64,000 bases of DNA from Isoptericola halotolerans (GCF_003003075.1 NZ_PVTX01000011.1:49385-113384), one strand, 5' to 3'; positions 54,782 through 63,290 are shown, counted from the stretch's first letter. The notes: generated from the letters alone by a model not told the origin. Numbers and translations are program-made.

Positions 54782-55888
54782 GTGACTCCAGTCCCGTCCT
54801 CGGCCTCCCGAGCCGCTTCCCGTGCCCCGTCCCCGGCGACCGGTGCGCAGCCCGGCTCCCTGGTGTCGGTGCGCCCGACCGTGTCCCCGGAGCGTCTCCT
54901 GGCGGACCTGGTCCCGCCGCGGCACTTCGACGACGCGCGTTTCGCGACGTACCGGGCGAACCCCGAGCACCCCAGCCAGGGCGTCACGCCCGCGCGGCTG
55001 GAGGAGGTCGCCGCCGAGATCGCCGCTCCGCCGCCCAGCGGCCTGCGGGCTCTGCTGGGCCGACGACGGCCGGCGCCGGCCGTGTACATGGACGGTGGTT
55101 TCGGGGTCGGCAAGACCCACCTGCTGACGTCCCTGGCGCACGCCGTCACCGAGGCGGCGGGCGAGGGCAGCGCGGCCTACGGCACGTTCGTGGAGTACAC
55201 CAACCTGGTCGGGGCGCTCGGGTTCCTGCCCACCGTCGACGCGCTCGCCACGCGCCGGCTCGTCTGCATCGACGAGTTCGAGCTCGACGACCCGGGTGAC
55301 ACCGTGCTGATGTCCCGCCTGCTGCGTGAGCTCGCCGACCGCGGTGTGGCACTGGCCGCGACGTCCAACACCCTCCCCGACGCCCTGGGGGAGGGCCGGT
55401 TCGCCGCCGAGGACTTCCTGCGGGAGATCCAGGCGCTCGCGGGTCGCTTCGAGGTGCTCCGGGTCGACGGCGAGGACTACCGGCACCGCGCGGTGGTCAC
55501 CGATGCCGAGCCGCTGCCCGACGCGGCGGTGCGGGCCGCCGTCCGGGCGCAGCCGGGTGCGGTGCTGGACGACTTCGAGGACCTGCTCGCGCACCTGGCC
55601 ACCGTGCATCCCAGCCGGTACGGCGCGCTGCTGGACGGGGTGGAGCTCGTGGCGCTGACCGGCGTGCGGCCGGTCACTCGTCAGGAGGTCGCTCTGCGGC
55701 TCGTGGTGCTCGTCGACCGCCTGTACGACCGGGACGTGCCGGTGCTGCTGGCGGGCGTCGACGGGGCCGCGCAGCGGACGTTGTTCACGCCGGAGATGCT
55801 GCAGGGCGGTTACCGCAAGAAGTACTTCCGCGCCTTGTCGCGCCTCGGCGCGCTGGCGCAGGAGGGCCGCAGCCTGACCGACTCGTGA
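54782..55888 (+). CDS. zapE: Cell division protein ZapE (AFG1-like ATPase)
   Basis: A 368-residue AAA-type P-loop ATPase of the ZapE/AFG1 family. Walker A is YMDGGFGVGKTHLLTSL near residue 103, Walker B RLVCIDEFELDDPGD near 160, sensor ALAATSNTLPDALGEGRF near 190 and the family C-terminal HPSRYGALLDGVEL near 280. In E. coli ZapE associates with the division ring and FtsZ; relatives in mitochondria handle membrane-protein turnover. The role in actinobacteria is not established. The first 30 residues are Ser/Pro/Ala-rich. Confidence 0.88.
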   Translation: MTPVPSSASRAASRAPSPATGAQPGSLVSVRPTVSPERLLADLVPPRHFDDARFATYRANPEHPSQGVTPARLEEVAAEIAAPPPSGLRALLGRRRPAPAVYMDGGFGVGKTHLLTSLAHAVTEAAGEGSAAYGTFVEYTNLVGALGFLPTVDALATRRLVCIDEFELDDPGDTVLMSRLLRELADRGVALAATSNTLPDALGEGRFAAEDFLREIQALAGRFEVLRVDGEDYRHRAVVTDAEPLPDAAVRAAVRAQPGAVLDDFEDLLAHLATVHPSRYGALLDGVELVALTGVRPVTRQEVALRLVVLVDRLYDRDVPVLLAGVDGAAQRTLFTPEMLQGGYRKKYFRALSRLGALAQEGRSLTDS

Positions 55889-55902
55889 GCCGGTCAGGCT
55901 GC
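55867..55902 (+). terminator. Terminator overlapping the end of zapE
   Basis: CGCAGCCTGACCG and CGGTCAGGCTGCG form a perfect 13-bp stem with a ten-base loop that contains the zapE stop codon. No T-run follows; it also faces the convergent gene ending at 55914. Confidence 0.6.
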
Positions 55903-55913
55903 GTCCGGCGCGG

Positions 55914-57614
55914 TCAGCCGCGCCGGTCGGTGCCGCCAGGTTCCGGGCCGGCCCGCAGGACGACGGCGGTGCGGCCGGGGACCTGCAGGATGCCGGCGAG
56001 CAGGTGGGTCCCGGCGGGGTCCCACGACGCGGCGACCCGCCAGGGCTGCCCGCCGTCCGCGAGGTGCTCATCGAGAACGATCTCCACGGGCGCGTGCGCC
56101 GTGACGAGGACGAGTGCGCTGCGGCCCCGTCGCACGACGAGAACGCCCGGCGCGGTGCTCGGCCGGACCTGCTCGGCGACGTCGGCCAGCGAGGAGGATC
56201 GCAGCGCCAGCAGTCGGCGGGCCCAGTCGATGAGCTGCTGGTCGGCGGGTTCCTGGCGTTGCACGGGCACGTGCTCGGTGTCGAGGACGACGCCGGTGCC
56301 GGCGAGGGTCGCGAACGCGAGCAGCGCGGCCTGGTCGGCGACGTCGGTGGCGGCCGTCGTCCCGGAGCCTGCGCCGGGGTCCGCGCCGTGCACGCCCGAC
56401 CAGGGCACGGCTCGTGCGGCGGCCGGCAGCCGGGTGAGGTCGCCGACCAGCACGGAGGCGGACCGTGCGGCAGCGCGGTGGGCGCGGCGGAAGGTCGACG
56501 GCGCCCGGGCGGACGTGGGACCCGGAGGAAAGGTCGCGTCGGCGAGGTCGCGCAGCGCTGCCACGGGCGCCGGCCCGTGCTCGCCCGACAAGATCCGCCG
56601 GATGATCGTCGTCAGGCGGTCGCTGCGCCCGGGGCCGTCCATGAGCAGCGTGCGTGGTCGGCCGGACCGCGCGCCGACGGCCTGGACGGCGTCGGCGAGC
56701 TCGGTGAGGAAGGGCACGGCGGAGCGGTCGACGAGGGCCTCGACGTCCAGGAGCAGGCCGTCGACGTGGTAGACCTCGAGCCAGCGCCGGGCGTCGGCGA
56801 CCAGGAAGTCGCGTGCGCCCCGGCTCCCGGAGCCGTCCAGGTTGAGGCGGGGTGTGTCGCGGTCGGACGACGAGCCGTCGCGGGGCCCGATCCGGGCACC
56901 GGCCGCGTAGGGGCCGAAGGCGTGCAGGTCGAGCGTGTCCGCGACCGACCAGCGGTGCGGCAGGTCGAGGACCACGGCCAGCCCGGCGCCGTGCGCGGCG
57001 TCGACGAACCGCTGGAGCGCGCCGGCGCCACCGTAGGGCTCGTGCACGGCGAAGAGCCGGACCCCTGCCTCGGGGCCGTCCTCGGGGTCGAAGGCGGCGA
57101 CCGGCGACAGCTCGACACCGTCGACGCCGAGGGCCGCGACAGTGGGCAACAGCTTCGCTGCGGCGTCGAGCGTCCCCTCGGCCGTGACGGTCGCGACGTC
57201 GAGGTGCAGCAGCACCCCGCGCCGCAGGTCGACGCCGCGCCAGCCGTCGTCGTGCCATGCGAAGTCCTCGTCCAGCACCCGGCTCGCGCCGTGCAGCCCG
57301 TGCGGCAGGAGGGTGCTGCACGGGTCCGGCAACGCCGGCCCGCCGTCGATCGAGAAGGCGTAGTCGGACCCGAGCGCCAGCTGGTCGTCGGCGCGCCAGT
57401 AGCCGGGCTCGTGCGCGCCCACGAGGCGCATCGGGCGGCGCTCCGCGGGTCCGTCGGCACGGGGGAGGACCACCTCGACGGTGTGCGCACGAGGCGCCCA
57501 GACGAACGGCCGGGGCCCCGGCCAGCGCTCCGTGGTCCGTGGCTGCGGTGCGCGGGTGCCGGGGGCGAACGCTGCCTGGTCGGTCGGATCGCCTGCGGTC
57601 ACGCCCGACACCAT
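55914..57614 (-). CDS. TreZ-like alpha-amylase-family protein with degenerate active site
   Basis: A 566-residue protein with the layout of malto-oligosyltrehalose trehalohydrolase: an N-terminal beta-sandwich (PFVWAPRAHTVEVVLPRADG, EPGYWRADDQLALGSDYAFSIDGG) and a GH13 barrel with VELSPVAAFDPEDG and HGAGLAVVLDLPHRWS. The key blocks are altered: the nucleophile strand reads VYHVDGLLLDVEALVD (Arg of GFRxD replaced by Leu), the general-acid block reads TLLMDGPGRSDR (the usual AE-SD-N is gone) and no final HD pair is visible. So it is probably not an active hydrolase. ATG at 57614 is chosen; a GTG one codon in is equal. No treY or treS nearby. Confidence 0.72.
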   Translation of the reverse strand: MVSGVTAGDPTDQAAFAPGTRAPQPRTTERWPGPRPFVWAPRAHTVEVVLPRADGPAERRPMRLVGAHEPGYWRADDQLALGSDYAFSIDGGPALPDPCSTLLPHGLHGASRVLDEDFAWHDDGWRGVDLRRGVLLHLDVATVTAEGTLDAAAKLLPTVAALGVDGVELSPVAAFDPEDGPEAGVRLFAVHEPYGGAGALQRFVDAAHGAGLAVVLDLPHRWSVADTLDLHAFGPYAAGARIGPRDGSSSDRDTPRLNLDGSGSRGARDFLVADARRWLEVYHVDGLLLDVEALVDRSAVPFLTELADAVQAVGARSGRPRTLLMDGPGRSDRLTTIIRRILSGEHGPAPVAALRDLADATFPPGPTSARAPSTFRRAHRAAARSASVLVGDLTRLPAAARAVPWSGVHGADPGAGSGTTAATDVADQAALLAFATLAGTGVVLDTEHVPVQRQEPADQQLIDWARRLLALRSSSLADVAEQVRPSTAPGVLVVRRGRSALVLVTAHAPVEIVLDEHLADGGQPWRVAASWDPAGTHLLAGILQVPGRTAVVLRAGPEPGGTDRRG

Positions 57615-57743
57615 AGCCCTGTCCGCGGCACCCCGCGGTACCAGCCGGTGCCGTTGTGTCGATGTGGTGACGGGCCTGCACCGACGCTGGAAATAGTGTG
57701 CCAAGCACAAGCGAATCGATCCGCGCGCTGGTAGACCAGAGGC

Positions 57744-57977
57744 ATGAGCACAGACCAGGGGGAGGGCCGCCCGGACCGGGCCCGGCACCTCCTTGACGAG
57801 TCGATCGCGTCGCAGGCACGGATCGCGCCCCGACGCCGGTCGCTCACGGAACCGCACGGCGACCCGCGGCTGGGGGGCGACGCGACCAAGGCGCCGCACT
57901 CGCTGTCGCAGGCGGAGCGACACCTGCACGAGGACGCCTCGAGCGGCCACTCGTGGGACGACCCCGACGAGCTCTGA
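57744..57977 (+). CDS. Small hydrophilic protein of unknown function
   Basis: A 77-residue highly charged protein without membrane segments (ARHLLDESIASQARIAPRRRS, ATKAPHSLSQAERHLHEDAS). The start has a weak AGAGGC upstream. Coding is supported by frame-consistent codon use and by room between two other genes, but no family is recognised. Confidence 0.5.
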   Translation: MSTDQGEGRPDRARHLLDESIASQARIAPRRRSLTEPHGDPRLGGDATKAPHSLSQAERHLHEDASSGHSWDDPDEL

Positions 57978-57984
57978 GGAGACC

Positions 57985-58278
57985 TCAGCGCGGTCGGCGG
58001 TCCGTGCCGACGTCGATCAGTCGCGGCATGCCCGCCGGGGCCACCGCACTGACGGCCAGGTAGCGCGCCTCGGCCCGGTGCAGGCGGATGTGCTCGTCCA
58101 ACGACCACTGCGGGCCGTTGCACAGCACCATGCCGCACGAGCAGTCGATCTCCACCGTGCCGTCGTCGTGGTGGCGCGCCTGACCGACCGTCACGTGGGA
58201 GGCGCGAGCGCGGACCTTGGCGCGGTGCATGACGGCGGAGACGGCCGACGGGCTCTCGGCGCTGCGGTCGGATTCCAC
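57985..58278 (-). CDS. Small Cys/His-containing protein of unknown function
   Basis: A 97-residue protein. DCSCGMVLCNGPQWSLDEHIRLHRAEA near residue 48 holds three Cys and two His in a spacing suggestive of a zinc site. GTG at 58278 begins ten bases after the stop of the HNH nuclease gene, so the two are probably co-transcribed. No family recognised. Confidence 0.55.
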   Translation of the reverse strand: MESDRSAESPSAVSAVMHRAKVRARASHVTVGQARHHDDGTVEIDCSCGMVLCNGPQWSLDEHIRLHRAEARYLAVSAVAPAGMPRLIDVGTDRRPR

Positions 58279-58288
58279 GGCGACGAGC

Positions 58289-59044
58289 CTACCCGGCGGC
58301 GGGCAGCTGCTCGTCCGGGCAGCTCGCCAGCACGCGTTGCATGGCTTCCTGCTCCGCCGCGGTGACCCACAGCTCGTAGCGCGCCTTGACGGCCACCTGG
58401 CGCGCGACGTACTCGCAGCGGTACGACGAGTCCGGGGGCAGCCACGTCGCCGTGTCACCGTCGCCCTTCGCGCCGTTGGTGGGGCCGTCGACGGCGAGCA
58501 GGTTCAGCGGGTCGTTTGCCAGCTCGCGCCGTATCTCCGCGTCCAGGGTCTGGGCGCCCTTCTGCCAGGCGTCCGAGAGGGCGACGACGTGGTCGATCTG
58601 GACGGCCGTCGACGTCGTCCGTCCCCGCCGGAAGTCGATCGAGCCGCCCGTGTAGGGGTCCGCGAGCTCGCCGGTGAGCACGATGCACTCGTGCGTGCCG
58701 GCCTCGTACGTCACCGCGACCAGGTCGCGCGCGAGGATGTCGTTGCGGGTGTCGCACCCGTTGCGGTCGACGTCGGCCCACGCCGGGCCGAACTCGTCGC
58801 GGTCGTAGCCGGTCTTCGGTGCTCGCCCCTTGACCTCGAGGTCGGCGACGGCGGCGAGCGCGGTGCCGGGTGTCGCCTCCCGGGTGGTGACTCCGGCGAG
58901 GAGCGAGGAGAACGGGTCGGCGCTGCTCCGGGCGAGGTCCTCGAGGGTGAGGCCCCCGGCGACGAGGAGGACGACGGCGACGACCGCCAGCCGCACCCAG
59001 CGACGGCGGGTGCGGGCCGGGCGGTCCGAGGGCGAGCGGGTCAC
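58289..59044 (-). CDS. Secreted HNH-type nuclease family protein
   Basis: A 251-residue exported protein. The N-terminal helix is hydrophobic (WVRLAVVAVVLLVAGGLTL at about 17-35). Downstream GYDRDEFGPAWADVDRNGCDTRNDIL, VQIDHVVALSDAWQKGAQ (catalytic His in the ID-H) and LLAVDGPTNGAKGDGDTATWLPP (Asn of the beta-beta-alpha metal fold) match the actinobacterial extracellular HNH/DUF1524-like nucleases. Two cysteine pairs may form disulfides. GTG at 59044 is chosen for AAGGAG upstream; the ATG at 59074 is possible. Probable role: external DNA degradation, by family. Confidence 0.82.
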   Translation of the reverse strand: MTRSPSDRPARTRRRWVRLAVVAVVLLVAGGLTLEDLARSSADPFSSLLAGVTTREATPGTALAAVADLEVKGRAPKTGYDRDEFGPAWADVDRNGCDTRNDILARDLVAVTYEAGTHECIVLTGELADPYTGGSIDFRRGRTTSTAVQIDHVVALSDAWQKGAQTLDAEIRRELANDPLNLLAVDGPTNGAKGDGDTATWLPPDSSYRCEYVARQVAVKARYELWVTAAEQEAMQRVLASCPDEQLPAAG

Positions 59045-59133
59045 GGACGACTCCTTCGTGAGGTTCGTCCGCATTCTGGCAGACCGGAGGCCGGCCGGAG
59101 GCGACGAGAGTCCATCCCTGTTAGGCAGGAGGC

Positions 59134-59643
59134 ATGTGGTTCGACGACCTCGATGCCATCTGGCGCGTCCTCGCGGTCGGCGCCGGCGCCTATGCGGCCC
59201 TCGTCGTGCTGCTGCGCGTCACGGGCAAGCGGACGCTGTCCAAGCTCAACGCCTTCGACTTCGTGGTGACCATCGCGCTCGGTTCGACGCTGGCGACGGT
59301 GCTGCTCAACGCGGACGTCTCGTGGGCCGAGGGTGTCACGGCGCTGGCCCTCCTCGCGGGACTGCAGCTGGTGGTCTCGTGGATCGTCAGCCGGCGCCCG
59401 AAGGTCGCCGGTGTCGTGACGTCCGGCGCGCTGGTGGTGCTCCGGGACGGGGTGCCCGATCTCGACGCCCTGCGCAGGGCGCGTCTGACGCAGGCAGAGC
59501 TGGCGCAGTCCGTCCGCCGGGCAGGGTTCGGGGGCTACGACGTCCTCGCGGCAGTGGTGCTGGAGAGTGACGGTTCGCTGTCCGTCGTGCCCGCGTCGAA
59601 GCTGGGCGACGCTGCAGCGATCGAGCCGCTGGAGCGTGATTGA
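59134..59643 (+). CDS. DUF421 (YetF-type) membrane protein
   Basis: A 169-residue member of the DUF421 family. Three transmembrane helices occupy residues 8-90 with the hallmark LLRVTGKRTLSKLNAFDFVVTIALGSTLATVLL near 26, followed by a cytosolic domain (VLRDGVPDLDALRRARLTQAELAQSVRRAG, VVLESDGSLSVVP). B. subtilis YetF-like proteins are linked to spore or membrane stress, with unclear biochemistry. CAGGAGG precedes the ATG. Confidence 0.85.
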   Translation: MWFDDLDAIWRVLAVGAGAYAALVVLLRVTGKRTLSKLNAFDFVVTIALGSTLATVLLNADVSWAEGVTALALLAGLQLVVSWIVSRRPKVAGVVTSGALVVLRDGVPDLDALRRARLTQAELAQSVRRAGFGGYDVLAAVVLESDGSLSVVPASKLGDAAAIEPLERD

Positions 59644-59653
59644 GACGTGCTGG

Positions 59654-59725
59654 TGGGCGATACTGGGATCGAACCAGTGACCTCTTCCGTGTCAGGGAAG
59701 CGCGCTCCCGCTGCGCCAATCGCCC
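59654..59725 (-). tRNA. tRNA-Val (GAC), copy 1
   Basis: The minus strand folds as a tRNA: acceptor GGGCGAT/ATCGCCC, anticodon arm CTTCC-CTGACAC-GGAAG with GAC, T-arm GGTTCGATCCC. CCA is encoded (59651-59653). One base differs from copy 2, in the D-loop. It follows tRNA-Gly directly. Confidence 0.95.
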
Positions 59726-59729
59726 GTGG

Positions 59730-59802
<73 letters not shown>

Positions 59803-59855
59803 ACGGCCGGACACGTGCTCCAGGGATTGCTCCCCGGTGTTCCGGCGCCTGAGGA

Positions 59856-59886
59856 ACATTACTGGAACTTCCGGGTGCTGGTCCAA
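59856..59886 (-). promoter_or_regulatory. Promoter of the tRNA-Gly-Val cluster
   Basis: Minus-strand TTGGAC (59881-59886) and TAATGT (59856-59861) are 19 bases apart. The same -35 box recurs at the other two tRNA loci. Confidence 0.6.
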
Positions 59887-59918
59887 TCGCCGGCGGTGTG
59901 ACCTGCGCCTCGGCAGCG

Positions 59919-60197
59919 TCAGGCGGAGCTGCGCGCCGCGATGCGTGCCTGGACCTCGGGACGGCGCAGGGGCGGGACGGTCGGCGGTGGTTGCCGGCGC
60001 GCGGGCAGCTCGCCGAGCAGGCGGGTGACGATCTCAGCGATCTCGGCTGCGGCGGCCTCGCAGGGCTCTCGCGAGGCGGGGGCGGCGTCCGACGCCACGC
60101 CCGTCACCTTGCGGACGAACTGGGCGGCCGCCGCCTCGATCTCCTCGGGCGTGGCCGGCGGCTCGAGGCCGCGCAGCGTGGTGATGTTCCGGCACAT
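59919..60197 (-). CDS. DUF2277 family protein
   Basis: A 92-residue protein with the exact DUF2277 pattern MCRNITTLRGLEPPATPEEIEAAAAQFVRKVTG at the start, then two helices. The protein is short and basic at the end. Function unknown. It lies between the two tRNA clusters on the same strand, behind a perfect hairpin. Confidence 0.85.
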   Translation of the reverse strand: MCRNITTLRGLEPPATPEEIEAAAAQFVRKVTGVASDAAPASREPCEAAAAEIAEIVTRLLGELPARRQPPPTVPPLRRPEVQARIAARSSA

Positions 60198-60231
60198 GCT
60201 CGTGACGCTACGCCGGCCGGGCCGGGGATGC

Positions 60232-60265
60232 ACGAAGGCCCGGACCGTTCGGTCCGGGCCTTCGT
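60232..60265 (-). terminator. Perfect hairpin at the end of the tRNA-Gly-Cys-Val cluster
   Basis: ACGAAGGCCCGGACC, a GTTC loop and GGTCCGGGCCTTCGT form a 15-bp stem three bases after the encoded CCA of tRNA-Val copy 2. It should end the tRNA transcript ahead of DUF2277. Confidence 0.7.
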
Positions 60266-60271
60266 GGGTGG

Positions 60272-60343
60272 TGGGCGATACTGGGATCGAACCAGTGACC
60301 TCTTCCGTGTCAGGGAAGCGCGCTACCGCTGCGCCAATCGCCC
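60272..60343 (-). tRNA. tRNA-Val (GAC), copy 2
   Basis: Same fold and anticodon GAC as copy 1; a single D-loop base differs (GGTAGC here, GGGAGC there). CCA is encoded at 60269-60271. Last gene of the Gly-Cys-Val cluster. Confidence 0.95.
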
Positions 60344-60344
60344 G

Positions 60345-60415
60345 AGGTGGGTACGGGATTCGAACCCGTGTATACGGCTTTGCAGGCCGCTGCCTCGCCT
60401 CTCGGCCAACCCACC
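60345..60415 (-). tRNA. tRNA-Cys (GCA)
   Basis: Acceptor GGTGGGT/ACCCACC, anticodon arm GCGGC-CTGCAAA-GCCGT with GCA, T-arm GGGTTCGAATCCC and U73 as expected for tRNA-Cys. CCA is not encoded. It lies one base upstream of tRNA-Val copy 2 in transcript order. Confidence 0.95.
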
Positions 60416-60473
60416 ATGAGAAAGCGTGCTCTCCCGCTACCTCGTCGCCGAGGAGGCAGGGAGTGGGCCTCCG

Positions 60474-60546
<73 letters not shown>

Positions 60547-60593
60547 ACGACCGGTCAGTGGGGATCTCTCCCCGGCGTTCCGGCGCGAGGGAA

Positions 60594-60624
60594 ACACTAG
60601 TTGACCCAGCCCGAATCCGTCCAA
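60594..60624 (-). promoter_or_regulatory. Promoter of the tRNA-Gly-Cys-Val cluster
   Basis: Minus-strand TTGGAC (60619-60624) and TAGTGT (60594-60599) are 19 bases apart, as in the Gly-Val promoter; flanking bases are also similar. Confidence 0.5.
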
Positions 60625-60648
60625 TCGCCCGGCGGGGCGCGCCTGGCA

Positions 60649-60654
60649 TAGCGT
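60649..60654 (+). promoter_or_regulatory. -10 box of leaderless pabB promoter
   Basis: TAGCGT ends seven bases before the GTG at 60662. Confidence 0.45.
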
Positions 60655-60661
60655 TCGCAGC

Positions 60662-61807
60662 GTGCACGCACCGACCTCCTGGGCCTCCTTCGCCGGCCGT
60701 CGCGCCACCGACGTCGTCGAGTGCGTCGACCTCCAGCAGGACCCGCAGCGCCTCGCGGAGCCCGGCCCGTGGTTCGTGGTTGTCGACTTCGAGGCCTTCG
60801 GGCGCGGTGGGCGGGCCCGGGCCTGGCGGTTCGCCCAGGTGTCCGACGATGTCGCGCCCGCCGCCGGCGCGCTGCGGGACGCTCCGTGGCGAGGCCCGGA
60901 CCCGTCGAGCTGGCGCAGCTCGCTCGACCGGGACGCCTACCAGGAGGCCGTGCAGCGCGTCCGCGACCACGTCCGTGACGGGACCGTCTACCAGGTCAAC
61001 GTCTGCCGGGTGCTGGGGGCGCCCCTTCCCGTGGTGCCCGACGGCGCCACGTCGCTCGAGCCCGACGCGGCAGCCCTCGCGGCCCGCCTCGTCGCCGGGA
61101 ACCCTGCACCGTACGGTGCGGCCGTCCACGTGCCGGCGAGCTCCGGCGTCGACCCGGTGTGGGTGGTCTCGGCCTCGCCCGAGCTGTACCTGTCCCTCGA
61201 CGCCGGGGTGCTCGCCTCCGGGCCCATCAAGGGCACCGCGCGGACGGCGGACGGGCTCACGGACAAGGACCGGGCCGAGAACGTGATGATCACCGACCTG
61301 GTCCGCAACGACCTGCAGCAGGTGTGCTCGCCCGGGACCGTGACCGTCACCGACCTGCTGGGCGTCGAGGAGCATCCCGGCCTCGTGCATCTCGTCTCGC
61401 GGGTCCGTGGTGCTCTGGCACCCGAGATCGCCGAGGCGCCGGACCGGTGGAGCCGGGTGCTGCGCGCGACGTTCCCTCCCGGGTCCGTCTCCGGGGCGCC
61501 CAAGTCCTCCGCGCTGCGGATCATCGAGGAGCTGGAGACGGCTCCGCGGGGCCCTTACTGCGGCGCGGTGGGCTGGGTGGACGGCGACCGCGCCGAGCTC
61601 GCCGTCGGCATCCGCACGTTCTGGTGGGAGCGTGGGCCGCACGACGACGGCGTGCTGCGGTTCGGCACGGGAGCCGGGATCACGTGGGGCTCCGACCCGC
61701 TGGCCGAGTGGCACGAGACCGAGCTCAAGGCGGAGCGGCTCGTCGGTCTCGCGTCGGCACGGACGGCCGATGAGTTCGGCACGCCGGCACGGTCAGCCGA
61801 GACATGA
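60662..61807 (+). CDS. pabB: Aminodeoxychorismate synthase component I (PabB-type)
   Basis: A 381-residue chorismate-binding enzyme of folate synthesis; it forms 4-amino-4-deoxychorismate from chorismate and ammonia. Signatures: VYQVNVCRVLGAPL near residue 110, SASPELYLSLDAGVLASGPIKGTARTADG near 170 (PIKGT identifies the PabB branch rather than trpE), DLVRNDLQQVCSPGTVTVTDLL near 218 and PPGSVSGAPKSSALRIIEELE near 282. The N-terminal domain is short. pabA is not in the window. Its TGA overlaps the next ATG (61804-61807). Confidence 0.9.
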   Translation: MHAPTSWASFAGRRATDVVECVDLQQDPQRLAEPGPWFVVVDFEAFGRGGRARAWRFAQVSDDVAPAAGALRDAPWRGPDPSSWRSSLDRDAYQEAVQRVRDHVRDGTVYQVNVCRVLGAPLPVVPDGATSLEPDAAALAARLVAGNPAPYGAAVHVPASSGVDPVWVVSASPELYLSLDAGVLASGPIKGTARTADGLTDKDRAENVMITDLVRNDLQQVCSPGTVTVTDLLGVEEHPGLVHLVSRVRGALAPEIAEAPDRWSRVLRATFPPGSVSGAPKSSALRIIEELETAPRGPYCGAVGWVDGDRAELAVGIRTFWWERGPHDDGVLRFGTGAGITWGSDPLAEWHETELKAERLVGLASARTADEFGTPARSAET

Positions 61808-62418
61808 CCCTGGTGACCTGCAACCTGTCCGTGTCGCTCGACGGCTTCAGCGCCGGCCCGCACCCCAGCCGCGAGCGGCCCTTCGGGGACGTCGTGGGGA
61901 CCGGCGAGATCCTGCACTCGTGGATGTTCGACCATGCGCCCGAGCACGCCGAGGAGATCGCCGGGATCCTACGCGCCGGCGCCTTCGTCATGGGTCGCGG
62001 CATGTTCTCGCCGGACCAGGGGCCGTGGGACCACGACTGGTGCGGGTGGTGGGGCGAGGAGCCGCCCTACCGCGCACCCGTGTTCGTGCTCACGCACCAC
62101 GAGCGCCCGGCGCTCGAGATGAAGGGCGGCACGACGTTCCACTTCGTGACGGGCGGACTCGACGAGGCCCTCGAGCGGGCGCGGGAGGCGGCCGGCGAGC
62201 GGGACGTGTCCGTCGCCGGCGGAGCCACCGTTGTCAACGCCTGCCTGCAGGCCGGCGTCATCGACGAGCTGCGTCTGCACGTCGCGCCGGTGGTGCTGGA
62301 TATCCCCGGGGGTGTGCGCCTGTTCGACGGCGTGGGCCGGCATGCGCTCGAGGCGGTGAGCGCACGGCACACGCCGGAGGTGACGCACCTGGTCTACCGC
62401 CGGCGTCGGGCAGACTGA
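61804..62418 (+). CDS. Dihydrofolate reductase-like (RibD C-terminal) protein
   Basis: A 204-residue reductase of the RibD_C/DHFR-like family: VTCNLSVSLDGFSAGP near residue 4, AGAFVMGRGMFSP near 55, PVFVLTHHERPALEMKGGTTFHFVTGG near 87 and VAGGATVVNACLQAGVIDELRLHVAPVVL near 138 (NADPH loop). It is not the classical FolA, but lies between pabB and pabC with overlaps, so a role in pterin reduction is possible. It starts at the pabB stop overlap and ends six bases before pabC. Confidence 0.83.
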   Translation: MTLVTCNLSVSLDGFSAGPHPSRERPFGDVVGTGEILHSWMFDHAPEHAEEIAGILRAGAFVMGRGMFSPDQGPWDHDWCGWWGEEPPYRAPVFVLTHHERPALEMKGGTTFHFVTGGLDEALERAREAAGERDVSVAGGATVVNACLQAGVIDELRLHVAPVVLDIPGGVRLFDGVGRHALEAVSARHTPEVTHLVYRRRRAD

Positions 62419-62423
62419 CCCCC

Positions 62424-63290
62424 ATGAGTCTGGTGATCTGGGCCGAAGGCCGGTTGGTCGGTGCGGGAGAGGCCGCGATGAGCGCGGTCGACCACGGCAT
62501 CACGGTGGGCGACGGCGTCTTCGAGACGTGCACGGTGCTCGACGGGAGGGCGTTCGCGCTCACGCGGCACCTGGCGCGGCTCGCGCGGTCCGCCGCAGGG
62601 CTGGGGCTCGAGGCGCCCGACGAGCAGAAGGTGCGCGACGGCGTCGCGGCCGTCCTGCAGGAGGCGGTGCGGTCGGGCGGGGCGTTCGACGGCCGGCTGC
62701 GCATCACCGTGACGGCCGGTGTCGGACCGCTCGGCTCCCACCGTGTGGAGGGCGCGCAGACCGTGGTCGTCGCCGCCCAGGAGTCCGTCATGGCACCGGA
62801 GTCGCGTTCGGTGCGGTCCCCGTGGCCGCGCAACGAGCGCTCGGCGATCGCCGGCCTCAAGACGACGTCGTACGCCGAGAACGTCGTGGCCCTCGCCCAC
62901 GCGAAGGCGCAGGGCGCGGACGAGACCATCCTGCCCAACACCGTGGGCGACCTGTGCGAGGGCACGGGCTCGAACGTGTTCGTCGAGCGGGACGGCGAGC
63001 TCGTGACCCCGCTGCTCGATTCGGGAGCGCTGGCCGGCATCACCCGGCAGCTGCTGCTCGAGTGGGGCGCTGAGACCGGGCTCCCCGTGCGCGAGGCCCG
63101 TGTGGGGGAGCTGCCCTTTGCGGTCCTCGACGAGGCCGACTCCGGGGACGTGCAGCTCGTGCTGACGTCCTCCGGGCGCAACGTCCAGCCGGTGACCTGG
63201 CTCGACGGGACCGAGGTCGCGGTGGGGGAGGTCTCGGCGGAGGCTCGCGTGCTGTTCGAGAAGCTCTGCCGCGAGCGCATCGACCCCTGA
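62424..63290 (+). CDS. pabC: Aminodeoxychorismate lyase (class IV aminotransferase, PabC-type)
   Basis: A 288-residue PLP enzyme of fold type IV; PabC converts aminodeoxychorismate to p-aminobenzoate and pyruvate. Seen: VDHGITVGDGVFETCTVLDGRAFALTRHLARL near residue 23, the PLP Lys in IAGLKTTSYAENVVAL near 151, PNTVGDLCEGTGSNVFVERDG near 173 and LVLTSSGRNVQPV near 246. Branched-chain or D-amino acid aminotransferase activity is the alternative, but the operon with pabB favours PabC. Confidence 0.85.
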   Translation: MSLVIWAEGRLVGAGEAAMSAVDHGITVGDGVFETCTVLDGRAFALTRHLARLARSAAGLGLEAPDEQKVRDGVAAVLQEAVRSGGAFDGRLRITVTAGVGPLGSHRVEGAQTVVVAAQESVMAPESRSVRSPWPRNERSAIAGLKTTSYAENVVALAHAKAQGADETILPNTVGDLCEGTGSNVFVERDGELVTPLLDSGALAGITRQLLLEWGAETGLPVREARVGELPFAVLDEADSGDVQLVLTSSGRNVQPVTWLDGTEVAVGEVSAEARVLFEKLCRERIDP

